From the NCBI GenBank assembly GCA_035574155.1, contig DATLZD010000069.1, positions 1-18,462 of the forward strand: a stretch of DNA of 18,462 nt, in the 5' to 3' direction. Origin of the DNA: HRBIN24 sp035574155 (GTDB lineage: Bacteria; Chloroflexota; Dehalococcoidia; SM23-28-2; HRBIN24). Both the position numbers and the translations under genes were made by a program. How positions within the stretch are numbered: the first letter of the stretch is position 1; every line of letters starts with the position of its first letter. The notes beneath the pieces were generated by a model. That model was not told the DNA's origin, ran no database searches, and saw nothing but the letters and a program-made list of their open reading frames with translations. This document shows, piece by piece, positions 9,187-16,681 of this stretch.

Positions 9187-11606
9187 ACGGCGCCATAAGG
9201 ACGCGGCGGGCGCGGCTACGCAGGGCGGAAGCGCGCCGACAGGGGGCGGGAAAGGCCCGCCTGGGGGTGGTGGTGACGGCCGCCCTGGTCCTGCTGGGGC
9301 TGCTGGCCCTGGGTGGAGTCGGCGCCGCCTACGGTATCTACCAGCACTACGCCAGCGACCTTATCCCCCCCGACCAGGTCATCGAGCTCACCTCCTGGCA
9401 GAGCTCCAGCTTCTACGACCGCAACGGTCGCTTCCTCTACCAGGCCATGAACCCCGTCAGCGGCCTCTATGACCCGGTCCCCCTGTCCGAGATCTCCCCC
9501 TATCTCATCGCTGCCACCATTGCCACCGAGGACGCCAGCTTCTACGACAACCCGGGAGTCAACTTCCGTGGGCTGGCGCGGGCCTTCCTGGAGAACTTCA
9601 CCCCCTTTGGGCCTGGCTTTCTGGAGGGCAGCGGCGGCAGCTCCATCACCCAGCAGCTGGTGCGGAACCTCTACGGGCGCATCGAGGAGGGGTGGTTCGA
9701 GCGGACCATAGAGCGCAAGCTGAAGGAGGTGGTCCTGGCGCTGGAGATGCGTCGCCAGTATTCCAGCGACCAGGTGCTGGAGTGGTACCTCAACCAGGTC
9801 TTCTACGGCAACAACGCCTACGGGGTGGAGGCGGCGGCCCAGCGCTACTTCGGCAAGTCGGCCCGGGACCTGACCCTGTCCGAGGCGGCCATGCTGGCCG
9901 GCATACCCAAGGCACCTGCCCTCTATGACCCCACGCGGCCCGAGAACAGGGAGCGGGCAGAGGCCCGCCGCCAGGAGGTCCTGGACCTGGTCCAGCGCCA
10001 CCTGGAGACGGTGAACCGCATCCCGCCGTTGCAGCGGGCGGGCGTCGTCATCACCCCTGAGCAGATAGAGCAGGCCCGGCAGCAGCAGCCAACCTACCGT
10101 AGCGTGGTGGACGCCATCGAGGCGCCCCACTTCGTGGTCTACGCCCAGGACCAGGTCATCAAGATGTGCAAGCGGGGGCTCTTCCGGCCGCCTGCCGGCG
10201 TCAGCTGCGACGAGGTCATCAACAAAGGCGGCCTGCGCATAATCACCACCCTGGACCTGGAGCTGCAGCGGCTGGGCGAGCAGACGGTCAACGAGGTCCT
10301 GGACAGCATCGGCGTCCGCTACAACGCGCACAACGGGGCCATCGTGGCCATCCGTCCCCAGTCGGGCGAGATACTGGCGATGGTGGGCTCCCGCAACTAC
10401 TTCGACAACAGCCCCCTGGTCCAGGGCAACGTCAACATGGCCACCAGTTGCCGGTCCCACGGGTCCACTATGAAGGTGTTCACTTACATAACCGCCTTCG
10501 AGAGGGGATGGGTGCCTTCGACCATAGTGGAGGACGCGCCGCTGCAGCTGCCGGGCCCCACCGGCCGCCCGCAGCCCATCCGCAACTGGAACGGCGACGT
10601 CTACCTAGGCAAGATAACGGTGCGCAAGGCCCTGTCGGAGTCCGTCAACACAGCCGCCGTGCGGACCCTGATGGAGATGGGCGAGTCCAACGTGGTGCGG
10701 ACGGCCATGCGCATGGGCCTCACCTACACCAACCCGGTGGGGGGCGCCTCCTGCGATGTCCCCCTCAACGAGCGGTCCTGCGGCCCCACGTGGACGCTGG
10801 GCACCTGCGAGGTGCGGCTGCTGGACATGACCTATGCCTACTCCACCCTGGCCACCAACGGCGTCATGGCTGGCATGCCCAGTGTGGAGGACCTCCCCTC
10901 CGGCTTTCGAGAGCTGGACCCCTCGCCCGTCCTGAGGATCGAGGACCCCCAGGGCAGGGTGCTATACGAGTACCGGCCCCAATTGGAGCAGGTGGTCCGC
11001 CCCGCCTTCGCCTACATGATCACCGACATCCTGTCCAAGGAGGGCATCAACTGGTCACGGCTGACCATCGGCGTCCCGGCGGCCTCCAAGACGGGCACCG
11101 AGAACGACTTCCGCGACAACGTGGTGCTGGGCTACACCCCGGAGTTGGCAGTGGGCGTCTGGATGGGCAACACCGACGGCACGCCCATGGCCCAGGGCGC
11201 CTTCAGCGCCTCGGGGGCGGGCCCCATGTGGCGGCAGTTCATGACGGTGGCCCTGCGCCACCTCCAGTTCCCGGCTACTCCCTTCCGCGTGCCCCAGGAC
11301 GTCGTGCTGGCCGAGTGCGATGGTCGGCAGGAGGTCTTCGCCCGTGGCGTCCCCGTCGCCAAGCCCGGAGCATGCAAGTCCCCCACGGGCGGCGCCGAGC
11401 CGGAGGCATCGCCCACGCCCAGCCCGACGCCCAGCCCCACGCCGACGCCGTCGCCCACGCCGAGGGCCACGCCCACGGTCCGGCCTACGGCCACCCCCAC
11501 CCCTTCCCCCACCGCCACCCCCAGCCCAACGCCGGGGGACGGGGACGAGGCCGCTAACGACAATGCCGGCAACGGCCGTGGTCGTGACCGCAACGGCCGC
11601 AGATGA
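9183..11606 (+). CDS. Class A penicillin-binding protein (bifunctional peptidoglycan synthase)
   Basis: This 807-residue membrane-anchored enzyme polymerises lipid II into glycan strands and crosslinks peptides outside the membrane. A basic cytoplasmic start is followed by one transmembrane helix at about 28-55. The GT51 glycosyltransferase domain carries IATEDASFY with catalytic E116, GSSITQQLVRN, and EAAMLAGIPKAP. The transpeptidase domain has S428-T-M-K431, S487-V-N489 and K636-T-G-T. Eight cysteines lie on the outer side. The tail (744-784) is a Pro/Thr/Ser repeat followed by a basic Gly/Asn/Arg end. The start is TTG 9183, overlapping the methyltransferase stop, with GAGGG only 4 bases upstream, so translation is probably coupled. 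The motif before the active serine reads HGSTMK instead of the usual PGSxxK. Confidence 0.93.
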   Translation: MNGAIRTRRARLRRAEARRQGAGKARLGVVVTAALVLLGLLALGGVGAAYGIYQHYASDLIPPDQVIELTSWQSSSFYDRNGRFLYQAMNPVSGLYDPVPLSEISPYLIAATIATEDASFYDNPGVNFRGLARAFLENFTPFGPGFLEGSGGSSITQQLVRNLYGRIEEGWFERTIERKLKEVVLALEMRRQYSSDQVLEWYLNQVFYGNNAYGVEAAAQRYFGKSARDLTLSEAAMLAGIPKAPALYDPTRPENRERAEARRQEVLDLVQRHLETVNRIPPLQRAGVVITPEQIEQARQQQPTYRSVVDAIEAPHFVVYAQDQVIKMCKRGLFRPPAGVSCDEVINKGGLRIITTLDLELQRLGEQTVNEVLDSIGVRYNAHNGAIVAIRPQSGEILAMVGSRNYFDNSPLVQGNVNMATSCRSHGSTMKVFTYITAFERGWVPSTIVEDAPLQLPGPTGRPQPIRNWNGDVYLGKITVRKALSESVNTAAVRTLMEMGESNVVRTAMRMGLTYTNPVGGASCDVPLNERSCGPTWTLGTCEVRLLDMTYAYSTLATNGVMAGMPSVEDLPSGFRELDPSPVLRIEDPQGRVLYEYRPQLEQVVRPAFAYMITDILSKEGINWSRLTIGVPAASKTGTENDFRDNVVLGYTPELAVGVWMGNTDGTPMAQGAFSASGAGPMWRQFMTVALRHLQFPATPFRVPQDVVLAECDGRQEVFARGVPVAKPGACKSPTGGAEPEASPTPSPTPSPTPTPSPTPRATPTVRPTATPTPSPTATPSPTPGDGDEAANDNAGNGRGRDRNGRR
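11412..11534 (+). repeat. Low-complexity Pro/Thr/Ser coding repeat in the PBP tail
   Basis: An irregular run of PT, PS and AT dipeptide units (residues 744-784 of the PBP) is encoded by C-rich codons such as CCC-ACG and CCC-AGC. It is a disordered extracytoplasmic linker of the kind common at the C-terminus of such proteins. The DNA is repetitive enough to allow slippage or assembly length error. Confidence 0.85.
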
Positions 11607-11660
11607 CCCAGGCGCCACCGCCCGCTACTCTAGACTGCTGAGAGAGGTTGCCCCGGCGGC

Positions 11661-13853
11661 ATGGACGAGCCTAAGCAGCGCCGCCCTTCCTTCGTGCGGG
11701 TGAAGCGGCCCAAGGGCCAGGACGAGGGGGCCGTGGCTGCCCCGCCCACACCCCAGCCACCGCCGCCTGTGGACGAGCGCGCCCGCATCGTAGTGCCCAG
11801 GCACGAGCGGGGGCGGGAGTCGGCCATAGCCGATGCCGACATCGAGGTGCGGGAGGTGCGCTACGGTGCCACCTCCCGCGCGCCATACCTGCGCATAGTG
11901 CCCAAGCAGCAGCGGCTGGCCAAGGTGGGGCCCGGCTATTTAGCGGCCACCCCGCTGGGGAGTCGCCCCATCGATACCCTGGGCCGCTACCTTGCCGGCC
12001 TGCGGCGCATGCTCATTGGAAGCCCCTTCGCCACCTCTCAGGCCATCCACGAGCGGCTGAGCAAGGTCAAGGCCCTGGCCGTCTTCTCCTCGGACGCCCT
12101 CTCCAGCTCGGCCTATGCCACCGAGGAGATCCTCATAGTGCTGGCGCTGGCCGGCTCGGGCGCCCTCAAGTGGTCGCTGCCCATCGCCGCCGTCATCGTG
12201 GCCCTGTTGGCTATCGTGGTCCTCTCCTACCAGCAGACCATCCGCGCCTACCCCAACGGCGGCGGCGCCTACATCGTGGCCCACGACAACCTGGGGCAAT
12301 TGCCCGGGCTGGTGGCAGCGGCCGCGCTCCTGGTGGACTACACCCTCACAGTGTCGGTGAGCGTGGCAGCAGGAGTGGCAGCCATCACGTCGGCGGTCCC
12401 CGATCTCTTTGACCTCAAGGTCCCCCTCTCGCTGCTGGTGGTGGCGCTGTTCACATGGGGCAACCTGCGGGGCATCCGCGAGTCGGGGACCATCTTCTCG
12501 GCCCCCACCTACTTCTTCATCGTCTCCATGGGGGCGGTCATCGGCCTGGGCATGGTCAAGGTGGCCATGGGTGAGGCGCCTGGCAGCCTTTGGAGCCCGG
12601 CACCCCCCAAGCACCCCATCGAGCCCCAGGAGGCCTTGGGAATACTGCTGCTGTTGCGGGCCTTCTCCTCGGGCAGCGCCGCCCTGACAGGCGTGGAAGC
12701 CATATCCAACGGGGTGCCCGCCTTCAAGCCCCCGGAGAGCCACAATGCCCGCGTCACCCTCGCCTGGATGGGCTTCATCCTGGCCTTCCTGTTCATGGGC
12801 ATCACCTATCTCAGCAGCCGCTATGGCCTGGTGCCGGAGGAGCGAGAGACCATCGTCTCGCAGCTGGGACGGGAGGTGCTGGGCGAGAACCCCCTCTACT
12901 ACGTCTACCAGGCAGCCACGGCCATGGTCCTGTTCCTGGCAGCCAACACCGCCTTCGCGGACTTTCCGCGCCTCTCGGCCATCCTGGCAAACGACGGCTA
13001 CATGCCCAGGCAGTTCACCTTCAAGGGCGACCGCCTGGCCTTCACCAACGGCATCCTGGCCCTAGCTCTGGCCGCCTCGCTCATACTGGTGGCCTTCAAC
13101 GCCAGTGTGACCCGCCTCATCCCCCTCTATGCCGTGGGCGTGTTCCTCTCCTTCACCCTCTCCCAGTCAGGGATGGTGCGTAGGTGGTGGCGGCTGCGGG
13201 AGCCGGGCTGGCGGACCAGCCTGCTCTTCAACGGCATCGGTGCGGCCGCCACCGCCGTGGTGGCCTGCATCTTCCTCCTGACCAAGTTCACCCACGGGGC
13301 GTGGATATCGACGCTGCTGATGGGCATCCTGGTGGTCCTGTTCCTGCTGGTCCACCGACACTACCGACGCTTCCAGGACCGGGTCCAGGTGAGCGAGGAA
13401 GAGGTTATGCGGCTGCCGGCGCCCCCCAGCTCCCCCCTGGCCCCCGGTGCCCAGCGCCTGCACATCGTCATCCCGGTGGACGACCTGAACCGCATCACTC
13501 TCACTGCGGTGCAGGTGGCCCGCGAGTGGGGAGGGCGCATCACCGCTGTCCACATCACCGACCAGCGAGAGGCGGCCGAAGAGTTCCGTCAGCGCTGGGA
13601 GCGGCTGCTGCCCGATGTCCCCCTGTTGGTGGTGGAGTCCCCCTACCGTGCCTTCCTAGCGCCCATGCTGGCCTGCATCGACTACCTTTCCCGCTCGCCC
13701 AATGGACAGCTGGTGGTGTTGCTGCCGAGCCTGCGCACCCGCCACTGGTGGGAGAGGCTGCTCCACAACCAGACCATGCTGGGCCTCAAGCGCTACCTGA
13801 AGGACCGTCCCGACCTGCGGGTGACAGAGGTGCCGGTGGACCTGGGCCCCTAG
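11661..13853 (+). CDS. kimA: KimA-type potassium uptake transporter (APC superfamily)
   Basis: This 730-residue transporter closely follows the pattern of Bacillus KimA (YdaO), a high-affinity K+/H+ symporter. Shared segments include LSKVKALAVFSSDALSS, IRAYPNGGGAYIV, LLVDYTLTVSVS, FSSGSAALTGVEAISN and IPLYAVGVF. Residues equivalent to the KimA ion-site determinants are present: D145, Y152, D226, Y227 and E346, plus the Tyr in IPLYAVGVF. About a dozen hydrophobic helices span residues 140-570, followed by a cytoplasmic C-terminal domain resembling KimA's nucleotide-binding-like tail. It differs by about 115 extra N-terminal residues, basic and Pro-rich and predicted disordered and cytoplasmic. 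The ATG at 11661 has only a weak, distant purine run (11641-11647). KimA is known from Bacillus; the transport function is inferred by similarity. Confidence 0.85.
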   Translation: MDEPKQRRPSFVRVKRPKGQDEGAVAAPPTPQPPPPVDERARIVVPRHERGRESAIADADIEVREVRYGATSRAPYLRIVPKQQRLAKVGPGYLAATPLGSRPIDTLGRYLAGLRRMLIGSPFATSQAIHERLSKVKALAVFSSDALSSSAYATEEILIVLALAGSGALKWSLPIAAVIVALLAIVVLSYQQTIRAYPNGGGAYIVAHDNLGQLPGLVAAAALLVDYTLTVSVSVAAGVAAITSAVPDLFDLKVPLSLLVVALFTWGNLRGIRESGTIFSAPTYFFIVSMGAVIGLGMVKVAMGEAPGSLWSPAPPKHPIEPQEALGILLLLRAFSSGSAALTGVEAISNGVPAFKPPESHNARVTLAWMGFILAFLFMGITYLSSRYGLVPEERETIVSQLGREVLGENPLYYVYQAATAMVLFLAANTAFADFPRLSAILANDGYMPRQFTFKGDRLAFTNGILALALAASLILVAFNASVTRLIPLYAVGVFLSFTLSQSGMVRRWWRLREPGWRTSLLFNGIGAAATAVVACIFLLTKFTHGAWISTLLMGILVVLFLLVHRHYRRFQDRVQVSEEEVMRLPAPPSSPLAPGAQRLHIVIPVDDLNRITLTAVQVAREWGGRITAVHITDQREAAEEFRQRWERLLPDVPLLVVESPYRAFLAPMLACIDYLSRSPNGQLVVLLPSLRTRHWWERLLHNQTMLGLKRYLKDRPDLRVTEVPVDLGP

Positions 13854-15052
13854 GGGGTGGTCAGTAGGGCATCCAGCTCCCCCTCGCTGGTGATGCCCCT
13901 CACCATCTCTAGGAAGCGGCGCAGGGAGCCTGCCCGCAGCCTTAGGGCAGCGAGCTTGGGACCGACGGCGCTGGCCGAGGCCGGGTTGTCGGCGTAGAGC
14001 CCGAAAAAGGCGAAGTAGGCCTGGTTCAAGCGCCGGATGTAGTAGCCCTGGCTGGCCAGCTCCTGGCGACGGGCCTCCATGAGGGCCTCCGCCTCCTCCA
14101 CCTGACCGAGCCGCAGCAAGGCCTCCACATCCTGTCGCAGGGAGCGCAGCTCCCGGACCAGGGCGGGAGGCCACTCGCGCAGTGGCGGCAGCGAGCCGTC
14201 CATGGGGTAACGTCGGAAGTAGGCCAGTGTCAGCTCCTCGGCCACCAGGTCAGCCACCGATTCGTTGATGGTCCGGGTCTCCTGGCTGCGGAAGTAGTTG
14301 CGGCCCAGAGGGTAGAGAGCGAGATAGTGGTGGACCCATTCATGGATGGCCGTCTCCACGAGGAAGGCATAGTCATCGCTGGCCGGCACGATGCTGGGAT
14401 AGGCGCCCAGGCCGCCCACGTCCACCACGAGGGAGGAGAGGCCAGTAGCGTCCACGGCCTGCTCGAGGGCGTCCCTCTGCCCCGGGCTGAGGCGCGGGGT
14501 GAGGAGGAACGCCTGTTGCAGGACAATGCGCTGGCGCGGGGAGACGGCCAGCACCTTGGGGGTCGGCCCCAGCTCCACCGCCACCGGCGGAAAGACGATG
14601 TTAAGCCTGCCAAACAGGGGTGGCGAGACCGTCAGCCCCGCCTCCGCAAGGAGAGAGGTGATGCGCCCCTCCAGCAGCAGCTCCACGTCGTTCTCGTCAC
14701 GGGACATCCGGCGCAAGATGTCCTCCCTCTCTCCTGGGGTGGCCAGCTCGGGCTGCTGGGTTATCCGGCGCAGTCTAGCAGCGGCCTGGAGGTAACGGCG
14801 CAGGCCCTCCTCCCGCTCTTGCTCTCCCTCGCGCCGTAACAGGCCGCCCAGCTTGACAGCCAGCTTCTGGGGGACCTGCGCCAATTCCCATCTCAGGGTG
14901 CTGTAACCGTAGGGGGCGGCCAGGCGCTCCACCGGCCCCTGGGGACCAAGGGCGACCAGCACACGCCAGCCCACGACCCCCGTCCCTGCCAGCAGGGCAG
15001 CGAGGAGGGCTACGTAGGCGGCTGCCCAAAGGCGACGGCCCGCCAAGGTCAC
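13850..15052 (-). CDS. Membrane-anchored gluzincin-like zinc metallopeptidase, unassigned family
   Basis: This 400-residue protein has one N-terminal transmembrane helix (about 11-36), an acidic/basic helical region (70-150), and a catalytic-looking core. H237-E-W-V-H241 is the zinc-binding HExxH motif. Twenty-three residues later N263-E-S-V-A-D268 matches the N-E-x-x-x-D signature that supplies the third ligand (E264) in thermolysin-like gluzincins. The C-terminal third is helical, with AYFAFFGLYADNP. The catalytic domain is probably outside the membrane. It faintly recalls predicted aminopeptidases of the COG4324 type, but I cannot confirm that. GTG 15052 gives the longest frame; a TTG at 15046, with AGGAG 5 bases upstream, is an equally good start. 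Its TAG interlocks with the kimA TAG. Substrate unknown. Confidence 0.72.
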   Translation of the reverse strand: MTLAGRRLWAAAYVALLAALLAGTGVVGWRVLVALGPQGPVERLAAPYGYSTLRWELAQVPQKLAVKLGGLLRREGEQEREEGLRRYLQAAARLRRITQQPELATPGEREDILRRMSRDENDVELLLEGRITSLLAEAGLTVSPPLFGRLNIVFPPVAVELGPTPKVLAVSPRQRIVLQQAFLLTPRLSPGQRDALEQAVDATGLSSLVVDVGGLGAYPSIVPASDDYAFLVETAIHEWVHHYLALYPLGRNYFRSQETRTINESVADLVAEELTLAYFRRYPMDGSLPPLREWPPALVRELRSLRQDVEALLRLGQVEEAEALMEARRQELASQGYYIRRLNQAYFAFFGLYADNPASASAVGPKLAALRLRAGSLRRFLEMVRGITSEGELDALLTTP

Positions 15053-15075
15053 TCCTGTTCGATGGTAGGGGCGGG

Positions 15076-15086
15076 TGCCATAATAC
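15076..15086. promoter_or_regulatory. Divergent promoter with a near-symmetric -10 between the metallopeptidase gene and npdG
   Basis: On the forward strand TGCCATAAT (15076-15084) is an extended -10 (TG, one base, CATAAT, a 5/6 match) with a predicted start near 15091 and a leader of about 35 bases to npdG. On the reverse strand the overlapping bases 15086-15081 read TATTAT, facing the metallopeptidase gene. No convincing -35 box is visible for either direction. Confidence 0.5.
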
Positions 15087-15125
15087 AGCTAGACCCTACG
15101 CCCGCAGGCGGAAGGAGAAGACCGG

Positions 15126-15776
15126 ATGGCACGCATCGCTTTCATCGGAGGGACTGGGCCCGAGGGGCTGGGGCTGGCCATACGCTTCGCCAAGGCGGGG
15201 GAGGAGGTGTTCATCGGCTCCCGTTCCGAGCAGCGGGCAGCCGAGGCGGTGGCCAAGGTGCTGGAGAAGGTGCCCGAGGGCAAGGTCAAGGGAGGCCTCA
15301 ACGCCGAGGCCTGCCGCGAGGGGGACATCATCTTCGTGACGGTGCCCTACGAGGCGCACCATGACACCCTTGCCTCCCTGGCCGACCTCATAGACGAGAA
15401 GATCCTGGTGGACGTGGTGGTGCCCCTGCAGTTCGGCGGCCACGGCGTCCGCGCCCTGAGCGTCCCTGAGGGGTCGGCAGCGGAACAGGCCCGTGCCTTG
15501 GTCCCCAGGGCCAAGGTGGTCAGCGGCTTTCATCACCTGGACGCCACCCTGCTCCAGAACGTCGAGAAGCCGATGCAGGGGGACGTCATCATCTGTTCCG
15601 ACCACCGTTCGGCCAAGCGAAAGGTGATGGAGCTGGCCGAGAAGATCGCCTATCTGCGAGCGGTGGACGGGGGTGTCCTGGCCAACTCCCGCTACCTGGA
15701 GGAGTGGACGGCCCTGCTGTTGAACATCAACCGCATCTACAAGGCGCGGACCGGCGTGCGCATCGTGGGCATATAG
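15126..15776 (+). CDS. npdG: NADPH:F420 oxidoreductase family protein
   Basis: This 216-residue single-domain Rossmann enzyme moves hydride between NADP(H) and the deazaflavin F420. It matches the compact Fno/NpdG type. The glycine loop GGTGPEGLGLAIRFA is at 8-22, VFIGSRSEQRAAE follows where the NADPH phosphate is read, and FVTVPYEAHHDTL, KVVSGFHHLDA and LANSRYLEEWTALLLNINRI complete the family pattern. The ATG at 15126 has AAGGAG 8 bases upstream. It lies 23 bp before cofE on the same strand, and the pairing of an F420-dependent reductase with an F420 biosynthesis gene strengthens the call. A less likely alternative is an NADP-dependent oxidoreductase of the same COG2085 family acting on another acceptor. 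Confidence 0.87.
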   Translation: MARIAFIGGTGPEGLGLAIRFAKAGEEVFIGSRSEQRAAEAVAKVLEKVPEGKVKGGLNAEACREGDIIFVTVPYEAHHDTLASLADLIDEKILVDVVVPLQFGGHGVRALSVPEGSAAEQARALVPRAKVVSGFHHLDATLLQNVEKPMQGDVIICSDHRSAKRKVMELAEKIAYLRAVDGGVLANSRYLEEWTALLLNINRIYKARTGVRIVGI

Positions 15777-15786
15777 GGGAGGATAT

Positions 15787-15793
15787 GGGGGAG
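15787..15793 (+). promoter_or_regulatory. Ribosome binding site of cofE
   Basis: GGGGGAG ends 6 bases before the ATG at 15800, which favours that start over the in-frame ATG at 15785. The latter has a GGAGG only 2 bases away, too close for efficient use. Confidence 0.6.
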
Positions 15794-15799
15794 CCGCCA

Positions 15800-16561
15800 A
15801 TGGGGCCCCCGGCTGAGGTGCGCATCATTCCCGTCAGCGGCATCGGCGAGGTGGGCCGCGGCCAGGACCTGGCCAAGCTCATCGTGGAGGCGGCCGCCGC
15901 CCAAGGCACCCCCATCTGCAGCGGCGACGTGTTGGTGGTCACCCAAAAGGTCGTCTCCAAGGCCGAGGGCCGCACGGTGGCCCTGGCCGACGTCTCGCCC
16001 TCCCCCCGGGCCCAGGAGCTGGCCGCCCGGCTGGACAAGGACCCCCGCCTGGTGGAGCTGGTGCTGCGGGAGAGCCGGCGCATCGTGCGGGCCGAACGGG
16101 GCGTCCTCATCACCGAGACCAGGCACGGGTTCGTCTGCGCCAACGCCGGCGTGGACGCCTCCAATGTGGCGGGAGAGGGCTACGTGGCCCTGCTCCCCGA
16201 AGACCCAGACGCATCGGCCGAGGGTATCCGCCGGGGCATACAGGACCTCACCGGCGCCGAGGTGGCGGTGGTCATCAGCGACACCTTCGGGCGGCCCTGG
16301 CGGGAGGGGCACGTCAATGTGGCCATCGGCGTGGCGGGCATGTCGCCCTTCGCCGACTACGTGGGCCAGACCGACCCCTACGGCTACGTGCTGCGGGTCA
16401 CCACCATAGCCGTCGCCGACGAGCTGGCGGCGGCCGCCGAGCTGGTCATGGGCAAGCTGGAGCGGGTGCCGGCCGCCATCGTCCGCGGCTACCGCTACCG
16501 ACCCGGGCCGGGGCGGGCCACCGACATGGTCCGTCCGGCCGAGCGCGACCTCTTTCGCTAG
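15800..16561 (+). CDS. cofE: Coenzyme F420-0:L-glutamate ligase
   Basis: CofE adds gamma-linked glutamate to F420-0 in the last stage of F420 synthesis, using GTP and metal ions. The 253-residue protein has IPVSGIGEVGRG at the N-terminus, GDVLVVTQKVVSKAEGR (43-59), HGFVCANAGVDASN (109-122) and VVISDTFGRPWREG (157-170), all family hallmarks. The actinobacterial homologue FbiB carries an additional nitroreductase-like domain; this protein stops at the CofE domain, as in archaea. I start it at ATG 15800 on ribosome-binding-site spacing; ATG 15785 would add five residues. It follows npdG by 23 bp, probably on the same transcript. The other F420 genes (cofC, cofD, cofG/H) are not in the window. 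Confidence 0.92.
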   Translation: MGPPAEVRIIPVSGIGEVGRGQDLAKLIVEAAAAQGTPICSGDVLVVTQKVVSKAEGRTVALADVSPSPRAQELAARLDKDPRLVELVLRESRRIVRAERGVLITETRHGFVCANAGVDASNVAGEGYVALLPEDPDASAEGIRRGIQDLTGAEVAVVISDTFGRPWREGHVNVAIGVAGMSPFADYVGQTDPYGYVLRVTTIAVADELAAAAELVMGKLERVPAAIVRGYRYRPGPGRATDMVRPAERDLFR

Positions 16562-16601
16562 GGTAGCGGACGGCGCCGAGCGAGGAGTTCCCTGCACAGA
16601 T

Positions 16602-16624
16602 GCGGTAGCGGGCACGCTCACCGC
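16602..16624. terminator. Bulged hairpin in the convergent gap after cofE
   Basis: Bases 16602-16610 pair with 16615-16624 around a 4-base loop, giving a 9-bp stem with one bulged C at 16619. It lies in the 120-bp stretch between the cofE stop and the stop of the opposing small gene. No T tract follows on either strand, so a bidirectional terminator role is only suggested. The rest of this gap shows no gene. Confidence 0.3.
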
Positions 16625-16681
16625 CAGCGCCGAAATGCGGGGACGCTAGGAAAGGGAAGGCCCGAGGCGTCGCCACAGGCC

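Noticed and set aside
9216..10460. A 414-codon reverse-strand frame opposite the PBP gene
   Set aside because: It is a shadow of a gene with intact GT51 and transpeptidase motifs.
11412..11534. Repetitive C-rich DNA as a possible CRISPR-like or regulatory repeat array
   Set aside because: It is in frame with the PBP and simply encodes Pro/Thr/Ser dipeptides; there are no spacers.
11631..11636. TAGACT as a promoter for kimA
   Set aside because: Only 4 of 6 bases match, with no -35 or extended motif.
15800..16561. Naming the gene fbiB
   Set aside because: FbiB has an extra C-terminal nitroreductase-like domain that is absent here, so cofE is the better symbol.
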